Assembly: GCA_014382695.1 (NCBI GenBank)
Contig: JACNJF010000090.1
Span: 1 to 42,590, forward strand
Length of the DNA: 42,590 nucleotides
Reading direction: 5' to 3'
DNA from: Gammaproteobacteria bacterium
Lineage (GTDB): Bacteria > Pseudomonadota > Gammaproteobacteria > GCA-001735895
Below the pieces are notes generated by a model. It searched no databases and was not told where the DNA came from. It saw only the letters and a list, made by a program, of their open reading frames with translations. Below, piece by piece: positions 1 through 10,800 of this stretch (position 1 is its first letter; every line of letters starts with the position of its first letter). A program made the translations under genes and the position numbers.

Positions 1-335
1 TTAAATTTATCGGTATGACAGAGAAGTAACCATATGGGCTGCTGAAGTTTCTTAGAGCATGGCCCACCCATGATAACCATATACAACGCCCAATCACTCG
101 AATCAGCGGCCTTTATCGCCAGATGGATAGTCGGGTCTGAAGATTTTTCCAGGCGTCTTAATTCACGCCAGATCGTAACAGGCGGATTACCGAAAAATTG
201 AAACTGTCTGATTCCCCAGGTTGAAGACCAGGCTTCGACTCGTTCAGCGGTGTCTTTAGCATTGCCTTCAAATTCTGCATCGTCCAGTTTATAACCATCG
301 ATGTTTTTAGAGATGTATTTGGCTATATACCCGGT
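1..335 (-). pseudogene. Fragment of P2-type phage replication gene A endonuclease (gpA), cut at both ends
   Basis: Read on the minus strand, this stretch encodes [15 protein letters not shown], then a segment with [14 protein letters not shown] and [12 protein letters not shown], and continues past the left edge. These are typical signatures of the C-terminal half of the P2 gpA family of HUH rolling-circle replication endonucleases. YIAKY matches the two catalytic tyrosines spaced YxxxY (Tyr450 and Tyr454 in P2 gpA). The upstream part, including the HUH metal-binding motif, is absent: at about 335 the reading frame passes directly into the tail of an antitoxin gene. It is therefore a remnant and not a working replicase. 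Family assignment is by motif recognition only. The real extent on the left is unknown because the window ends there. Confidence 0.75.
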
Positions 336-557
336 TGCATTCAGCACGGCCTGTGGTTCTTTTTCACCACATTCAATAGTACGAGGGCAGGTCCGTGTGG
401 CTCTCTATCACCCCGAATGACGCAAGGTACTAACACTGATGCCAAATGCGGAGGCAAATTCGGTTTGGCTCATATCCATATTGGATCGAATGTTCTTCAC
501 ATCCAGCGGTGTAAATTTATGGATGACGGCTTTTGAGGGTTTTCCCTCGGAATGCAT
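336..557 (-). pseudogene. Frameshifted XRE/HigA-type helix-turn-helix antitoxin gene remnant
   Basis: The minus strand from 557 reads KFTPLDVKNIRSN, MSQTEFASAFGISVSTLRH, then a stop at 408-410. This matches the helix-turn-helix of small antitoxins partnered with RelE/HigB-like toxins, which normally continue as STLRHWERGDR. The expected continuation, [18 protein letters not shown], is present in another frame just beyond the stop. After a further shift the tail EPQAVLNA appears and runs into the phage gpA fragment. The gene thus has at least two frameshifts. It also seems to lack its usual N-terminal 20-25 residues, since it begins directly after toxin-like sequence. The only intact piece is about 49 codons. 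It is probably non-functional, although a short DNA-binding peptide could still be made. Confidence 0.7.
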
Positions 558-560
558 CAC

Positions 561-690
561 CGCTTCCCTGCATCACCACACGGCCTGTGGATGGCTAGCC
601 AGATAATTAATGACTCCCTATTTTTCCCGCTCAGACAGTTAAGGAGTTGGCACGTGTTTGAAACTCGGGTATTTCTTCAATTGTTTGCAT
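561..690 (-). pseudogene. Decayed RelE/HigB-type toxin gene remnant
   Basis: From an ATG at 690-688 on the minus strand the sequence reads MQTIEEIPEFQTRANSLT and then a stop. In a neighbouring frame it continues SEREK, a stop, GVINYLASHPQAV, and in a third frame VMQGSGDA. Together these follow the usual order of RelE/HigB-like toxins: an N-terminal MQTxxETPxF, a middle segment ending in LAxHPQAG, then VMxGtGGxRKxR. At least one frameshift and one in-frame stop are present. The C-terminal catalytic half is missing, because antitoxin sequence follows at once. Toxin followed by HTH antitoxin is the normal gene order for this family, so this and the next remnant were one toxin-antitoxin operon. 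Not expected to be active. Confidence 0.6.
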
Positions 691-1170
691 GGTTCATAGT
701 AATCCAATGGATTAGTTGATATCAGTGATTCAATCCTGTTCTAGCCAAAACTAAAAGCAAAGCAGGTTTTCAATTCGAGTCCCCGCACGCTAAAAAGTCA
801 TTATTAAAGCGAATTAAGCACCAGGGATTTTTAATCCCTCGTAGGCTCATATAGCCGCTAAAGGTCAAATTCTAGCAAATAATGACAAATTGAGGACATT
901 AATAAAATTCTTTAACTTTATGAAATTAAAAGAGTTTTCAAGAAGTGTATTTATTCGAGATCTGAATTTCGGGCGTCGATACGGCCAGGATAAATACCTG
1001 TCGCCCGGGGATAATTTGTTTAAATAAGCAATGTTTAAATAATTATAAGCCCTGCGATAATTTGTGGTAATTCGGCTTGAAATTTTTTCTGAGCCCTGTG
1101 TCGAAATTTTACTTTCCGGTATCACTTATCGGCATAAGGCTGTTTTCCTGTGCGCGTTGCTGTTGCCTTA

Positions 1171-1186
1171 CTCTCAGATATGAGAG
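1171..1186. repeat. Short perfect inverted repeat (CTCTCA-GATA-TGAGAG)
   Basis: Six-base arms pair perfectly around a four-base loop, with a further GCC/GGC pair loosely flanking them. It lies about 570 bases upstream of the giant gene. It could be an operator or a minor hairpin. There is no U-tract, so it does not look like a standard terminator. A repeat of this size can occur by chance in 1 kb. Confidence 0.3.
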
Positions 1187-1726
1187 GCATCTTGAGAGAT
1201 TTTTGATGGTTTATTTTTATCGATGTCGGATGGTCCGGTTAAAATAAAGCCGCGTTGAAGATGGCTTGCAGACCTCATTTTCAGTGTCTGCTGCTTTTCC
1301 ACGAAGTGAGATTGAGTGGTTCTAGAAATTGGGAGCTTCAACAATCGGTCTAAATACCTGGGCTAATTTTTAGAGTCAGTGGCGACCGGTCCTGCGCACG
1401 AATCAAGCTGCCGATTTGCTGTATATGATTATAACAAATCAGCGAGTGTGAGAGGTTTACTATCCGCTAACTCAAAAGTATCCTTGGTTTTCATGGGGAT
1501 GAATTGTGCACTGATTTTAAGTGTGTTTTCGATCCGCGACGAATTTTAAAAAATTAAATAATCAGGTTGTTAACGCTGTATGGGTTGGGCTATCGACTCA
1601 TGCACCTTTTTAAGGTTAGCAATTTAGTGTAAGTCGCTGCATTTTTCTTCTTACCCGTTTTTAATCGTTAAACATCGTTATGTGCAATTTAACTGTACAG
1701 GGCGTTTTCGCGTTTAGATTCTGGTT

Positions 1727-1731
1727 AGAGG
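1727..1731 (+). promoter_or_regulatory. Candidate Shine-Dalgarno AGAGG deciding between two starts
   Basis: AGAGG lies 7 bases before an in-frame TTG at 1739 but 25 bases before the ATG at 1757. An in-frame TAG at 1715-1717 limits the choice to these codons (plus a weak CTG at 1721). The spacing favours TTG 1739. The rarity of TTG starts favours ATG 1757, which has only GGGG directly in front of it. Both starts give the same signal peptide core. Confidence 0.4.
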
Positions 1732-1756
1732 TTTACTTTTGTCTTTTTATTGGGGT

Positions 1757-1852
1757 ATGGGTTCATTGTTGTCTAAACAGTTGAAAAGAGCGTTCGGGAA
1801 AAAAGCAGTACTGGCGTCCATGCTCTGTATGCTTTCGGGTCATGTCAGTGCG
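1757..1852 (+). other. Sec signal peptide of the giant protein
   Basis: Residues 1-32 have a basic N-region (KQLKRAFGKK), a hydrophobic core (AVLASMLCML) and a VSA-QT cleavage site after residue 32. The single Cys at 1826-1828 lies inside the core and is not followed by a proper mature lipoprotein start, so type I cleavage is more likely than lipidation. A Sec signal argues against classical type I (RTX) export, which uses only an uncleaved C-terminal signal. Confidence 0.8.
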
Positions 1853-4800
1853 CAAACCAATGTGGATATTCGAGCGGCTTCTCCACTGGGTAGTGGAAGC
1901 AGTGCGAATTACATTGCGCATATCGCTGACTGCCGTGATCTGGTCTCGATCCAGGTGGGTGGCTCCGCTAATCTGGCTCAATTCTCGCCGGCTGAGGCGA
2001 ATCGTAATCTGGCCTCGGCGACGGCCTGTGAAGTGGCTTTTCAACTGGATGCGAACAGTGCTTCTGCTCCGCAGCTTCAGCTGGAATTGCTGGATGGCAC
2101 GACCCATACTCATACCGAACAGTTTTATGTTGAAGCTACGGCACCTTCCATTCAACTGGGCAGTATTGCTATCCGTGCCGAGGGTGCCAGGCAGTTTCTG
2201 GATGTCACGATAGCGGCTGCAGACGATCTCGATCTAAGCTATGTCGCGTTACAGGCGGTCGGTTTACGGGCTTCTGCGCTGAGAAGTGCGGGTGGCGTGA
2301 TTGATGAAGCCAGGCCCCAGTCTTTTGCCGATACCCATGGCTATATTCGGCTCTATCCGGGTGTGGAAGGGCAAACCTCCTTCGTTGCTTCGATTGAAGT
2401 GACGACTCCGCTCAGCGCGGAAGTGATCGCTGGTGATGCGTTGGTGCTACTGGATCTGTATGCGGTCGATGCCAGCGGTAACCAAACCTCCATTTCCGAG
2501 ATCAGTTTTACCGGCGATGATGTGCGTGAAGACGTGCAGGGGCTGCAGGCTTTTCCTCAATCGATCATTTTTTCGAATGCCCTGGAGCAGGTGCAAATTC
2601 TACCCAGCCTGAAATACCAGTTCCGTGGACTGGTGCCTACGCCGGGCGCCGGTCGTGGCATCAGCTATACCTCTGCTGATCCATCCAAGGTACGGGTTAG
2701 CGCGGATGGCCGGGTATTTCCGCTGCAGGAAACCGGTTTAACACCGGTGACCATCTTTGTTGCGTTTAGTGGACAACCGGTGGTGGAAATCCCGGTTACG
2801 GTTGATTTCAGTAAGGTGCTGGTGGGATTACGCGCCGAAGGCATCAATGCTGCGGGTTACCTTGAATTACCGGCATTGAATCGCTTTAATGCTTTTCCGG
2901 TAATGCTGGGCGTGTTCGATGACGGCAGTGCGGCACCTTTAACTTCTTTACTACAGCTACACAAAAGTATTCCGGCGGGTGCCGAATCACTGCTGGTTAT
3001 CGATGGCCAGTTGGGGCTTAAGGCGACCCATTCGATTCCCGATGCCTCACCGTTACCGCTATCGGTGTCCTTATTGCAATACCCGTTGGTGACTACCACT
3101 ATCCAGGTCACAGCGCTTGATGCCTTACCGGCTATTAGCTTTCAGGTCGATGGTGTGTCGGAAGTCGGCAGTACGCTGGTACTGGCCGCTACCGCCACCG
3201 ATGATGTGGGGATTAAGAATGTTGAGTTCTGGATGGATGGGCTGGTGCTGGGACGACGCCTGTCACCTCCATATCAACTGACTCTGCCGCTCACCGCTGA
3301 GCTGGAAGGGCGCACGTTACGCTTTAAGGCGGTCACCGTCGATAGCGCCGGGCAGGTGACTGAAAGTCCTGAGAAAAAGATCTCGGTATCCGCAGCGGCT
3401 ACGCCGGCTGTGCCGTCCTTTGAATTTGAATTACCACTGTCGAATCAGCGTGTGATTGAAAAATCACCCTATAAGCTCGCGGTGTCACATAATCTGGGCA
3501 ATATGCCGCCCGCTGTGTTCCAGAGTGGTATATCGCTGGTTGAGTTTTTTGCGGATGGCAAAAAAATCGGTGAAAGTTATTTCCCTTCAATGGAACAACG
3601 TCCGAGCGCTGCCGATCCGAAGCAGAAACTGCTGTTCGAAGTATGGTCGATTGAAGCGGAGTCGCCTGAAATTATCACCGTACAGACTTCTCTTTCGATC
3701 ACGGCGCGTATTCACAGCCGGAATGGTGGTAAGCAGGATGCCCCGGCAAAACTGATCAAGATTCTGCAAAACTCGCCACCTTCGGTCACTATTCTGTCTC
3801 CGGTTAGCGGCAGTCTGGCAACGGTCGGGCAGACCGTGACGGTGACGGCACAGGTTGCGGATGATGCGCTGGCGGCAGGCACCGAAATACAGCTTTTGGT
3901 GAACGATGAACTATTTGCCTCGAAACGCTATGAAGACAGCAGTAAACGTTTCAGCAATGCGATTACACAGCAGACCGTCAGCCAGTCGTTTGAATTGCCT
4001 ATCGGCACTGAATTACTCGGACAGACCCTCAATCTGATGGTGAAGGTGATTGATTACCATCAGTCCAGTAGTACGTCGACTGTTTTACGTCTGCCGGTGA
4101 AAGGCGATCAGCCACCCACCGTAGCACTCTCTCACCCGGTCGAAGGGCAGCGTCTGGTGTCCGGGACACTGCTCGAAATACGTGCCAATGCGGTGGATGA
4201 TCTGGGTGTGCGCCGGGTTAATTTTTACCTCAACGACAAGCTGGTCGGTTCCGATCAGCGCGCGCCGTATGCGGTTACCTATGCCTTACCCGATGGCATC
4301 ATTAATGAACAGCCGCTGGCGATCTATGCCGAAGTCGAAGATGACGCGGGCCAGTTTGCGCGCAGTGTGGTGGTGAATGCCACGCTGGGTAAGGATGAAG
4401 AACCGCCTGTCATCAATCTGGTGTCGCCATTAATCAATAAAACCGATGCCGGCGATGATATTGCTGCGATCGTAGAAAACAGCGATGTGGTGCTCAAGGT
4501 GGCCGGTTACGACAATGTGGGTGTGGTCAGGGTCGATCTGTATGGGGTGCGTAAAAGCGCCACCGAGGGTTTCGTACTGACCGGTAATCCGGCGGATGTT
4601 CTGAGCGGAGCCGACTTTCCGGTACAGCAGATTCCGGGCGTACTCAACGCTTATTCCTCGTTACGTCTGGTGGCTACCCCCGCGTTCAGCGATCTGGTGG
4701 GTGTGAGCTATGACCGATACCCGGTAAAGGCGATCGCTTATGATGCGATTGGCAATTTCTCTGAAGTTTCTATCGTGATCGGCATCAGCAAGGACCAGGC

Positions 4801-7800
4801 TCCGCAGATCGCAAAACTGAGTCTGAATAAACGGGAATACTTACCACAGGATGCGGTCAGTGCCGAGCTCATCGTGCGTGACGATATCTCAGTCGCCACG
4901 GTGAAGCTGGATGTGCTTGACGCTAACGGCACGACGCTGGCGTCTTTTACCCATAATGCTGCCAGCGGCCTGATTCCAGCGCCCGATCTGGTTGAGCGTT
5001 TCGATTTCAGTCTGAAAGACTTAAGTCTACAAAATGTGCCACAAACGCTCACCCTGCGCGCAAGCGCGAGCGATAATCACGGCCTGATTTCCACGTCTGC
5101 TGAGCAACTGTTAAGCGTAACCGCCGATAGCACTGGACCGAAAGGGGCGATTACCGCACCTGCGCTGAACAGCACTTTATATGTCGGACGTCATTACACG
5201 TTTAATTACCGCGCCGTCGATGAATCGCCGATTAGCCACGCCCGCATCACTGTTGCCGGTGTCGTGATGCTGGATAAGAGTTATTCACTGAGCGAGCTGT
5301 CGACTCAGGTCAGCGGTTCATTCGATTATCTGGTGGCGGCTGCGAATGGCGAATTGCTGGTTAGCGTCGATACCACCGATGTGTTTGGCAATACGGCCAG
5401 TAGTAACTGGCGTTATCAGATTGAAAACGATCTACCGCCACAGATCAGTATTCGAACCCCGGCACCCGGTTCGCAACTGGTCGAAGGTGAAGCGTTTAGC
5501 GTAAATGCACTGGTAACCGATGACCGTCAGCTCAGTCAGGTGCATTTTATCGTTGAGCATGATGGGCTGTTACTGGTCGATCTGCCCGCCAATAGCAGTG
5601 AGCTGGCAGCTTTCAATAGCGGCAACTATGTTGCCAAAAGAATGCGCGTTCCGCATCGTCCGGAAACCGGAGTGACACGCGTCGGTGTCAGCGCCACCGA
5701 TGATGGTGGCAATAGTGTGACCGAATGGCTGGATCTGCTGATTCTGGATGACAGCGAAGCACCGGTTATTTCACTGCAAAAGCCGACCGCTGCGTTTGCC
5801 CTCAAACCGGGCCAGCAATTCGATATTTCCGGTACCTCTAACGATAATTATTATTTAACCAACCCGGTCATCGTGATGCTCGATGACGCCGGTCAGGAGC
5901 ATGTGCTGAGCTGGCAGGCGTATGGTCGCAACGAACGCCTGCAGGAAGTCCGTATAGCGAACCCGAGCACGCTCGGATCGATCGTGGTCGGAACCCGTTT
6001 CTATGTCGACTTCAAGGGCAGTGTGACGATACCGGAAGAGTTTATCCAGTTTTCCGGGCAAACCCTGCAGCTGTTTTTGCGCACCGAGGATTATGGTGTT
6101 AATCAGGCTGAAACCCTGCGCATTCCAGTCACCATAGAGGCGGATACGGATGCCCCGCGCATCACCATCAGCAGTCCCGCAAAAGTGCTGTATGAGCAGA
6201 TGGATGCGTCGCTGGCGTTTACTATTTCGGATGATGTTGAAGTCGAGTCTTACCAGGCTTTCGTCAAATTTGATGACACCGATAAGCTGTTGCTAAAGAG
6301 TGCTACAGCGGTTGCTCGTAAGCAGCTATCTGTCAGCGGAATTACGTTTACCCCGCCACAACCGCTGCTGGACGGCAGTCGCGCGAAGTTTCATATCATC
6401 ATCGAAGCACAGGATAGCGCCGGTAACCGTCAGCTCTACAGTGAGCTGTTTGAAGTCAGGCCGGATGCGCCAGCGTCGGTAGCGGTTGAGAATGTCGTGC
6501 CGGATAGCGGACCGGTGAATGCCGAAACCCTGTTTGCCGATTTTAGAATTCAGGATGATTTTATCCAGCCCGGATCGGCTGCCTACCAGTTTATGCCGGT
6601 GTTCACGTCGTTGAGTGGATCGGGCGACAATAACAGCCGTCAGTTCAGATCGGAAGCGCAGGTTACCAGCGCAGGTGCAATCACACCGGTGTTGTCACTG
6701 GCTTATCCGGAGGGCGCAGGCTGGAACGGTGTGCTGCGACTGGGTGCGAGTATCAGCGCAGCCCCCTATCTGCAATTCCAGGCGGGTGGGTTAACGGTTT
6801 ATCCGCAACCATCGTTGAGTAACGGGGTGATCACGTTTAGCGGTGACAGCTTTAGTGCCAGTTACAGTATCGTGGCTTATCAGCGTGACATCTGTACCGC
6901 TCAGCTGAAGCAGGAAACGGTGAATACCAATATGGTACTGGATCTGTCGGCTTACCCGGCAGCGCAATATTCATCGCTGGTCATCACCCCGCTGATGCTG
7001 TCGGGTGGGCCCGATTTTATCCGCCAGATCCGGGTGGATTATGACCGGGTTGACCGCCTGCGCTCGTTTGCATCCGCCAGCGAGCAGCATAGCGTGGCCG
7101 ACTTTTCGCCGCGCGTGAGCCTGATTATTGCGGATGCAGGCCCGCAACAGACCTTGGCTTTTATTGAAAGTCGCCAGCAAACGGCATTTAACCAAACCTC
7201 ACAGTTGATTTCTACGGCCTTACCGGTGCCGCCTGAAGCCGCCATTAAACAGATCGATTTGCTGGCAGTGGTAACCGATCGTTTAAGCGTGCAGCGTGGT
7301 ATCACCGATCAGTCTGTACTCGCCCGTCGGCTGGTCAGGCTCGATTCCGAGGCTCCCCAGATCCGTATTCAAACGCCGGCGCAGGGTTCTGTGCTGGTGC
7401 CCGATCAACGGGTTCCGCTGAAGATCCATTTTAGCGACAATAGTGGGGTCGCCAAAAACATCAAGGTTTATCAGAATCGCTCAAAACTGCTGCGACAGTT
7501 TGGTGGGGTGTATCTGAATAATGATTTAACCATACCGGTCGATGTACCCCATGCCTTCAGCTCTGGTGAGCTGGAACTGACCGCGATAATAGAAGATGAA
7601 AGCGGTTATATCGCGGAAAGCAGTGTGCGTTACCCACTGGATAATAATGAACCGCCGTTACTCGATTTTGTCGCCTTCCGCAGCTATCTGGTGGATGGTA
7701 ACTATCAGAAAAATCTGACTGAGCCTGCACGCGTCAATTACGGCGAGTTCTGGGTTCGTCGCGGCGAAACCTTCAGGGTCGATAGCGCCCTGAGTGATGA

Positions 7801-10800
7801 CGCCGGGCTTAAAAGTTACTCGATTTACCGGCTCGATCGAAGCGGTAGCCGGGCTGAATTACTGATACATCAGGAATATGCGGTGAGCTGTCCTCAGCAG
7901 CCGTTATTACGCCAGCAGGAAAATTCCACCATCACCTTCAATCAGGCTGAAGTCAGCGAATACCAGATGGTTGTGATCGATACCTATGGACATGAAGTCA
8001 CACGTAATTTCCTGGTACATCCTTTATCCAATGTGGTACCAGAGATCAGAATCACCGGTCCTGCGGATAATCAGGAAATCGCCGCTGGAACCTTCCGCAT
8101 CAAGGTCGGTATCGTCGCCACCGATGATCGCTGGCTGACAAAACGTGCTCTACAGGGCGGCAGTTCCGCCAGTTTTGAGCCGGTTCGGGTGTATGCCAAT
8201 GGCGTCGCATTAAAGGTACTGCAGAAAACCACGCATGGCGATGCCGTATCGGGTGGGCAGTCTGCCATTGATCAGGCCTACAGCGAGATTCATGCGTCGA
8301 TGGTGGAGAATTATGGCCCGGATGTGGCTGCTGATTTTGCGCATGCGGCGAATCCCTACAGTATTGAAACCGGTTATGTGCTGGAAATCCCGGCCGGACT
8401 GGTTAGATTCAATGAACCGCTCAAACTCAGTGCCTATGTGTACGACAGTGAAGATGCGGTGGGCAGTGATGAAATCACTCTGAATGTCGTTGCTGACAAT
8501 ATCATGCCGGAACCGATCGTGCTGAAACCGCTGGCCGGTTTTGGACCACCCGAATTTTCAGATTTTACCCTCGGGGTACGCGCCTACGATAATGTGAAGG
8601 TTGAGAGAATTTCCGTCTATAGCGGCTATGGCCTGTTAAAGAAAGATGGCAGTTATGTGCAGGAAAGTTACAGCCTGATCCGGGATATTAGCAGTATTCC
8701 GTCACAGGATTTTGAGCCGGTAACCACGCTCAATATCGATTCCCCTGAATATAGCCAGAAGCTGCATGTCGATCGCCTGGCCGGTATTCTGTCTCATTTT
8801 GCCGGGGTCACGCTGGCCCAGGTGGAGCGCTTCGATATATGGGTCAAAGTCACCGCGTACGATGTGGCAAACCAGCAATCGCGTGAAGTCAGCTATCCGG
8901 TACGGGTCGATGAAAGACCGGTGATCGATATCGTCCAGCCGAGCGAAGCGACAGCGGTGGTTGAAAGTACCCGCGTTGCAGTGAATGTAAAAGCCTTCGA
9001 TGACGTGGGCATCGCCTATGTCCGCCTGCTGGCAAACTATGCGAATGGACAGCCGCCGTATGAACTGCGCCTGCGCCAGCCGCCGTATAATTTTTCGGTG
9101 CCGGTGCCGGCTTATGACGCCGTCACACTGGCCAGTAATCGCATCGATATCAGTGTCGAAGCGATCGATACCTACGGTGATGCTTTTGGCGATCTGGATA
9201 ACCACCGCGCGCTGGAAAATGTATCCGTGCGTATCGTTGCTGATCAGCCGCCGGTGATCGCCTTTGGCCTGCCTTTACCCAACTCGGATATCATCGAAGG
9301 CCAGTATCTACTGGTGCAGATCAATGCGATTGACGATGTCGGTGTCGATCGCGTGAGCCTGAATGTCGATGGACTCAAGGGTGGCAATCGCAGTTTCACC
9401 GATTTGACCTTCCCGTATGAATTTCTGATCGAAGTGCCATACGGTCAGGCTGGCAGCGATCTCAGTCTGAGCGCCAGCGTGTCAGAGAAAAAAGCCCTCG
9501 CAGCACGCACCATTTCTACACTCGAGCCGCTGGTAGTGCATGTACAGCGCGATAATCTGGCGCCGGTGGTGAATATACTGCAACCGGTGACGAATGGTGC
9601 CACGGTCATTGAACGTCATTCGCTGCCGTATAGCCTGCAGGTGACGGATAATGTGAAGGTCGGTTCGGTGCGCCTGTCGCTGTATGCAGATAGCAATCTG
9701 GATGGCATTTTTGCAGAAACCGAAGTGGTGGAAGAAACTATTCTACTGTCTGCGCCTTACAGCGGCAGTATGGTACTGCGCGCAATCAATGAGTATGTGC
9801 TGGACCAGAGCAATGTGCCAAATCAGCTGAGCCTGCAGTTCAAGGTGGTCGCGCGTGATGGAATTGGGAATGAAACCCTGAAAACCATACCGCTCACGAT
9901 GCTGCGTAATACTGCACCGGAAGTCACCGGCATTCGTCCTCTCGACCGGCGTGGTTTTAGCCTCGGTTCGATCGATACGATCGCTGAAGGCCACGGTCTA
10001 ATCTTCAATGTGCTGGCACGCGACGCTGAAGCCGGGGTGGATAGTACGGCCCTGTATATCGCTATCGGTAACGATGAAACGCAGCTGGCCTTCAGCCTGC
10101 TGGGTGAGGATAGTGCGGCACCATTTAATTTCCACTACACGATTCCGACTGGAAAAACAGGACAGAGTATCTATCTGCGTGCGCGTGCACGGGATGTGGA
10201 TGGCTATGAATCAGCACTTTCACCCACCTTATTAAAACTGACCATCGTCGCCGACAAGCCGCCGACTGCCAGTATTGTTAAACCGAACAATGATAACTCG
10301 GTCATCATCGATGGCCAGAATATCGAAGTTTTCGTGGAAGCCTTCGATGATCTGGGGGCGGAAGGGATCGACCGGGTCGTATTCTATGTGAATGGTCAGC
10401 CGCGCATCAGCGTGTTTGAAAACTATTCTAAAGCGACTGGATCGTTCGCTCAGGAGCATGTGTATCATGCGGAAATACCAGCACCGAAGGGTGTCGATGG
10501 TTTTACCCTGCAGGCGGTTGCGTATGATGTGCTCGGTCAATCCGGTGAATCTCAGCTGGTTACGGTGGGCCGCATACGGGATACGGTCATCCCCAAAATT
10601 AGTGTACTCGAGCCTTTTAATAACGAGATTCTGACGGCTGCTGATCCGCTGCGGATGATTGTGGCGATAGAAGATATCGGCATTATCGATGCGGTGAGTT
10701 CAACCCTGTTGCGCGAATATCAGGGTGCGCAGGGTCAGTGGATTGTGCTGGATCAGCTGGAGCTGCCGCTGTTCCGCAACGATCTCAGGGTGAGCGGCGA

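Larger units (their letters stand above)
691..1738. other. AT-rich non-coding stretch upstream of the giant gene
   Basis: I find no convincing protein or RNA gene here. Open frames are short, lack ribosome-binding sites and do not resemble known families; the longest minus-strand frame (865-1125, 86 codons) is low-complexity in character. Between about 895 and 1090 the base composition is visibly more AT-rich than the coding region. The words tgtttaaataa and gataatttgt each occur twice between about 1005 and 1070. The stretch must contain the promoter of the giant gene, but I could not pick a -35/-10 pair with confidence. Confidence 0.55.

Noticed and set aside
755-845. tRNA-like pieces (TTCGAGTCCCCG near 770-790 and a 7-base TTTTTAA loop in a GGGA/TCCC stem near 823-840), perhaps a phage attachment site in a tRNA end
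   Set aside because: There is no acceptor stem, D-arm or proper spacing for a tRNA on either strand, and no second copy to define an att repeat. A tRNA search and comparison with an empty site would be needed.
865-1125. Minus-strand open frame of 86 codons in the upstream region
   Set aside because: It lies in AT-rich DNA with no clear ribosome-binding site and no recognisable domain. Kept as part of the non-coding stretch.
1821-1835. Lipoprotein signal (Cys in SMLCML)
   Set aside because: The residues before Cys do not fit a lipobox well (Met-Leu before Cys), and a good VSA-QT signal peptidase I site follows eight residues later.
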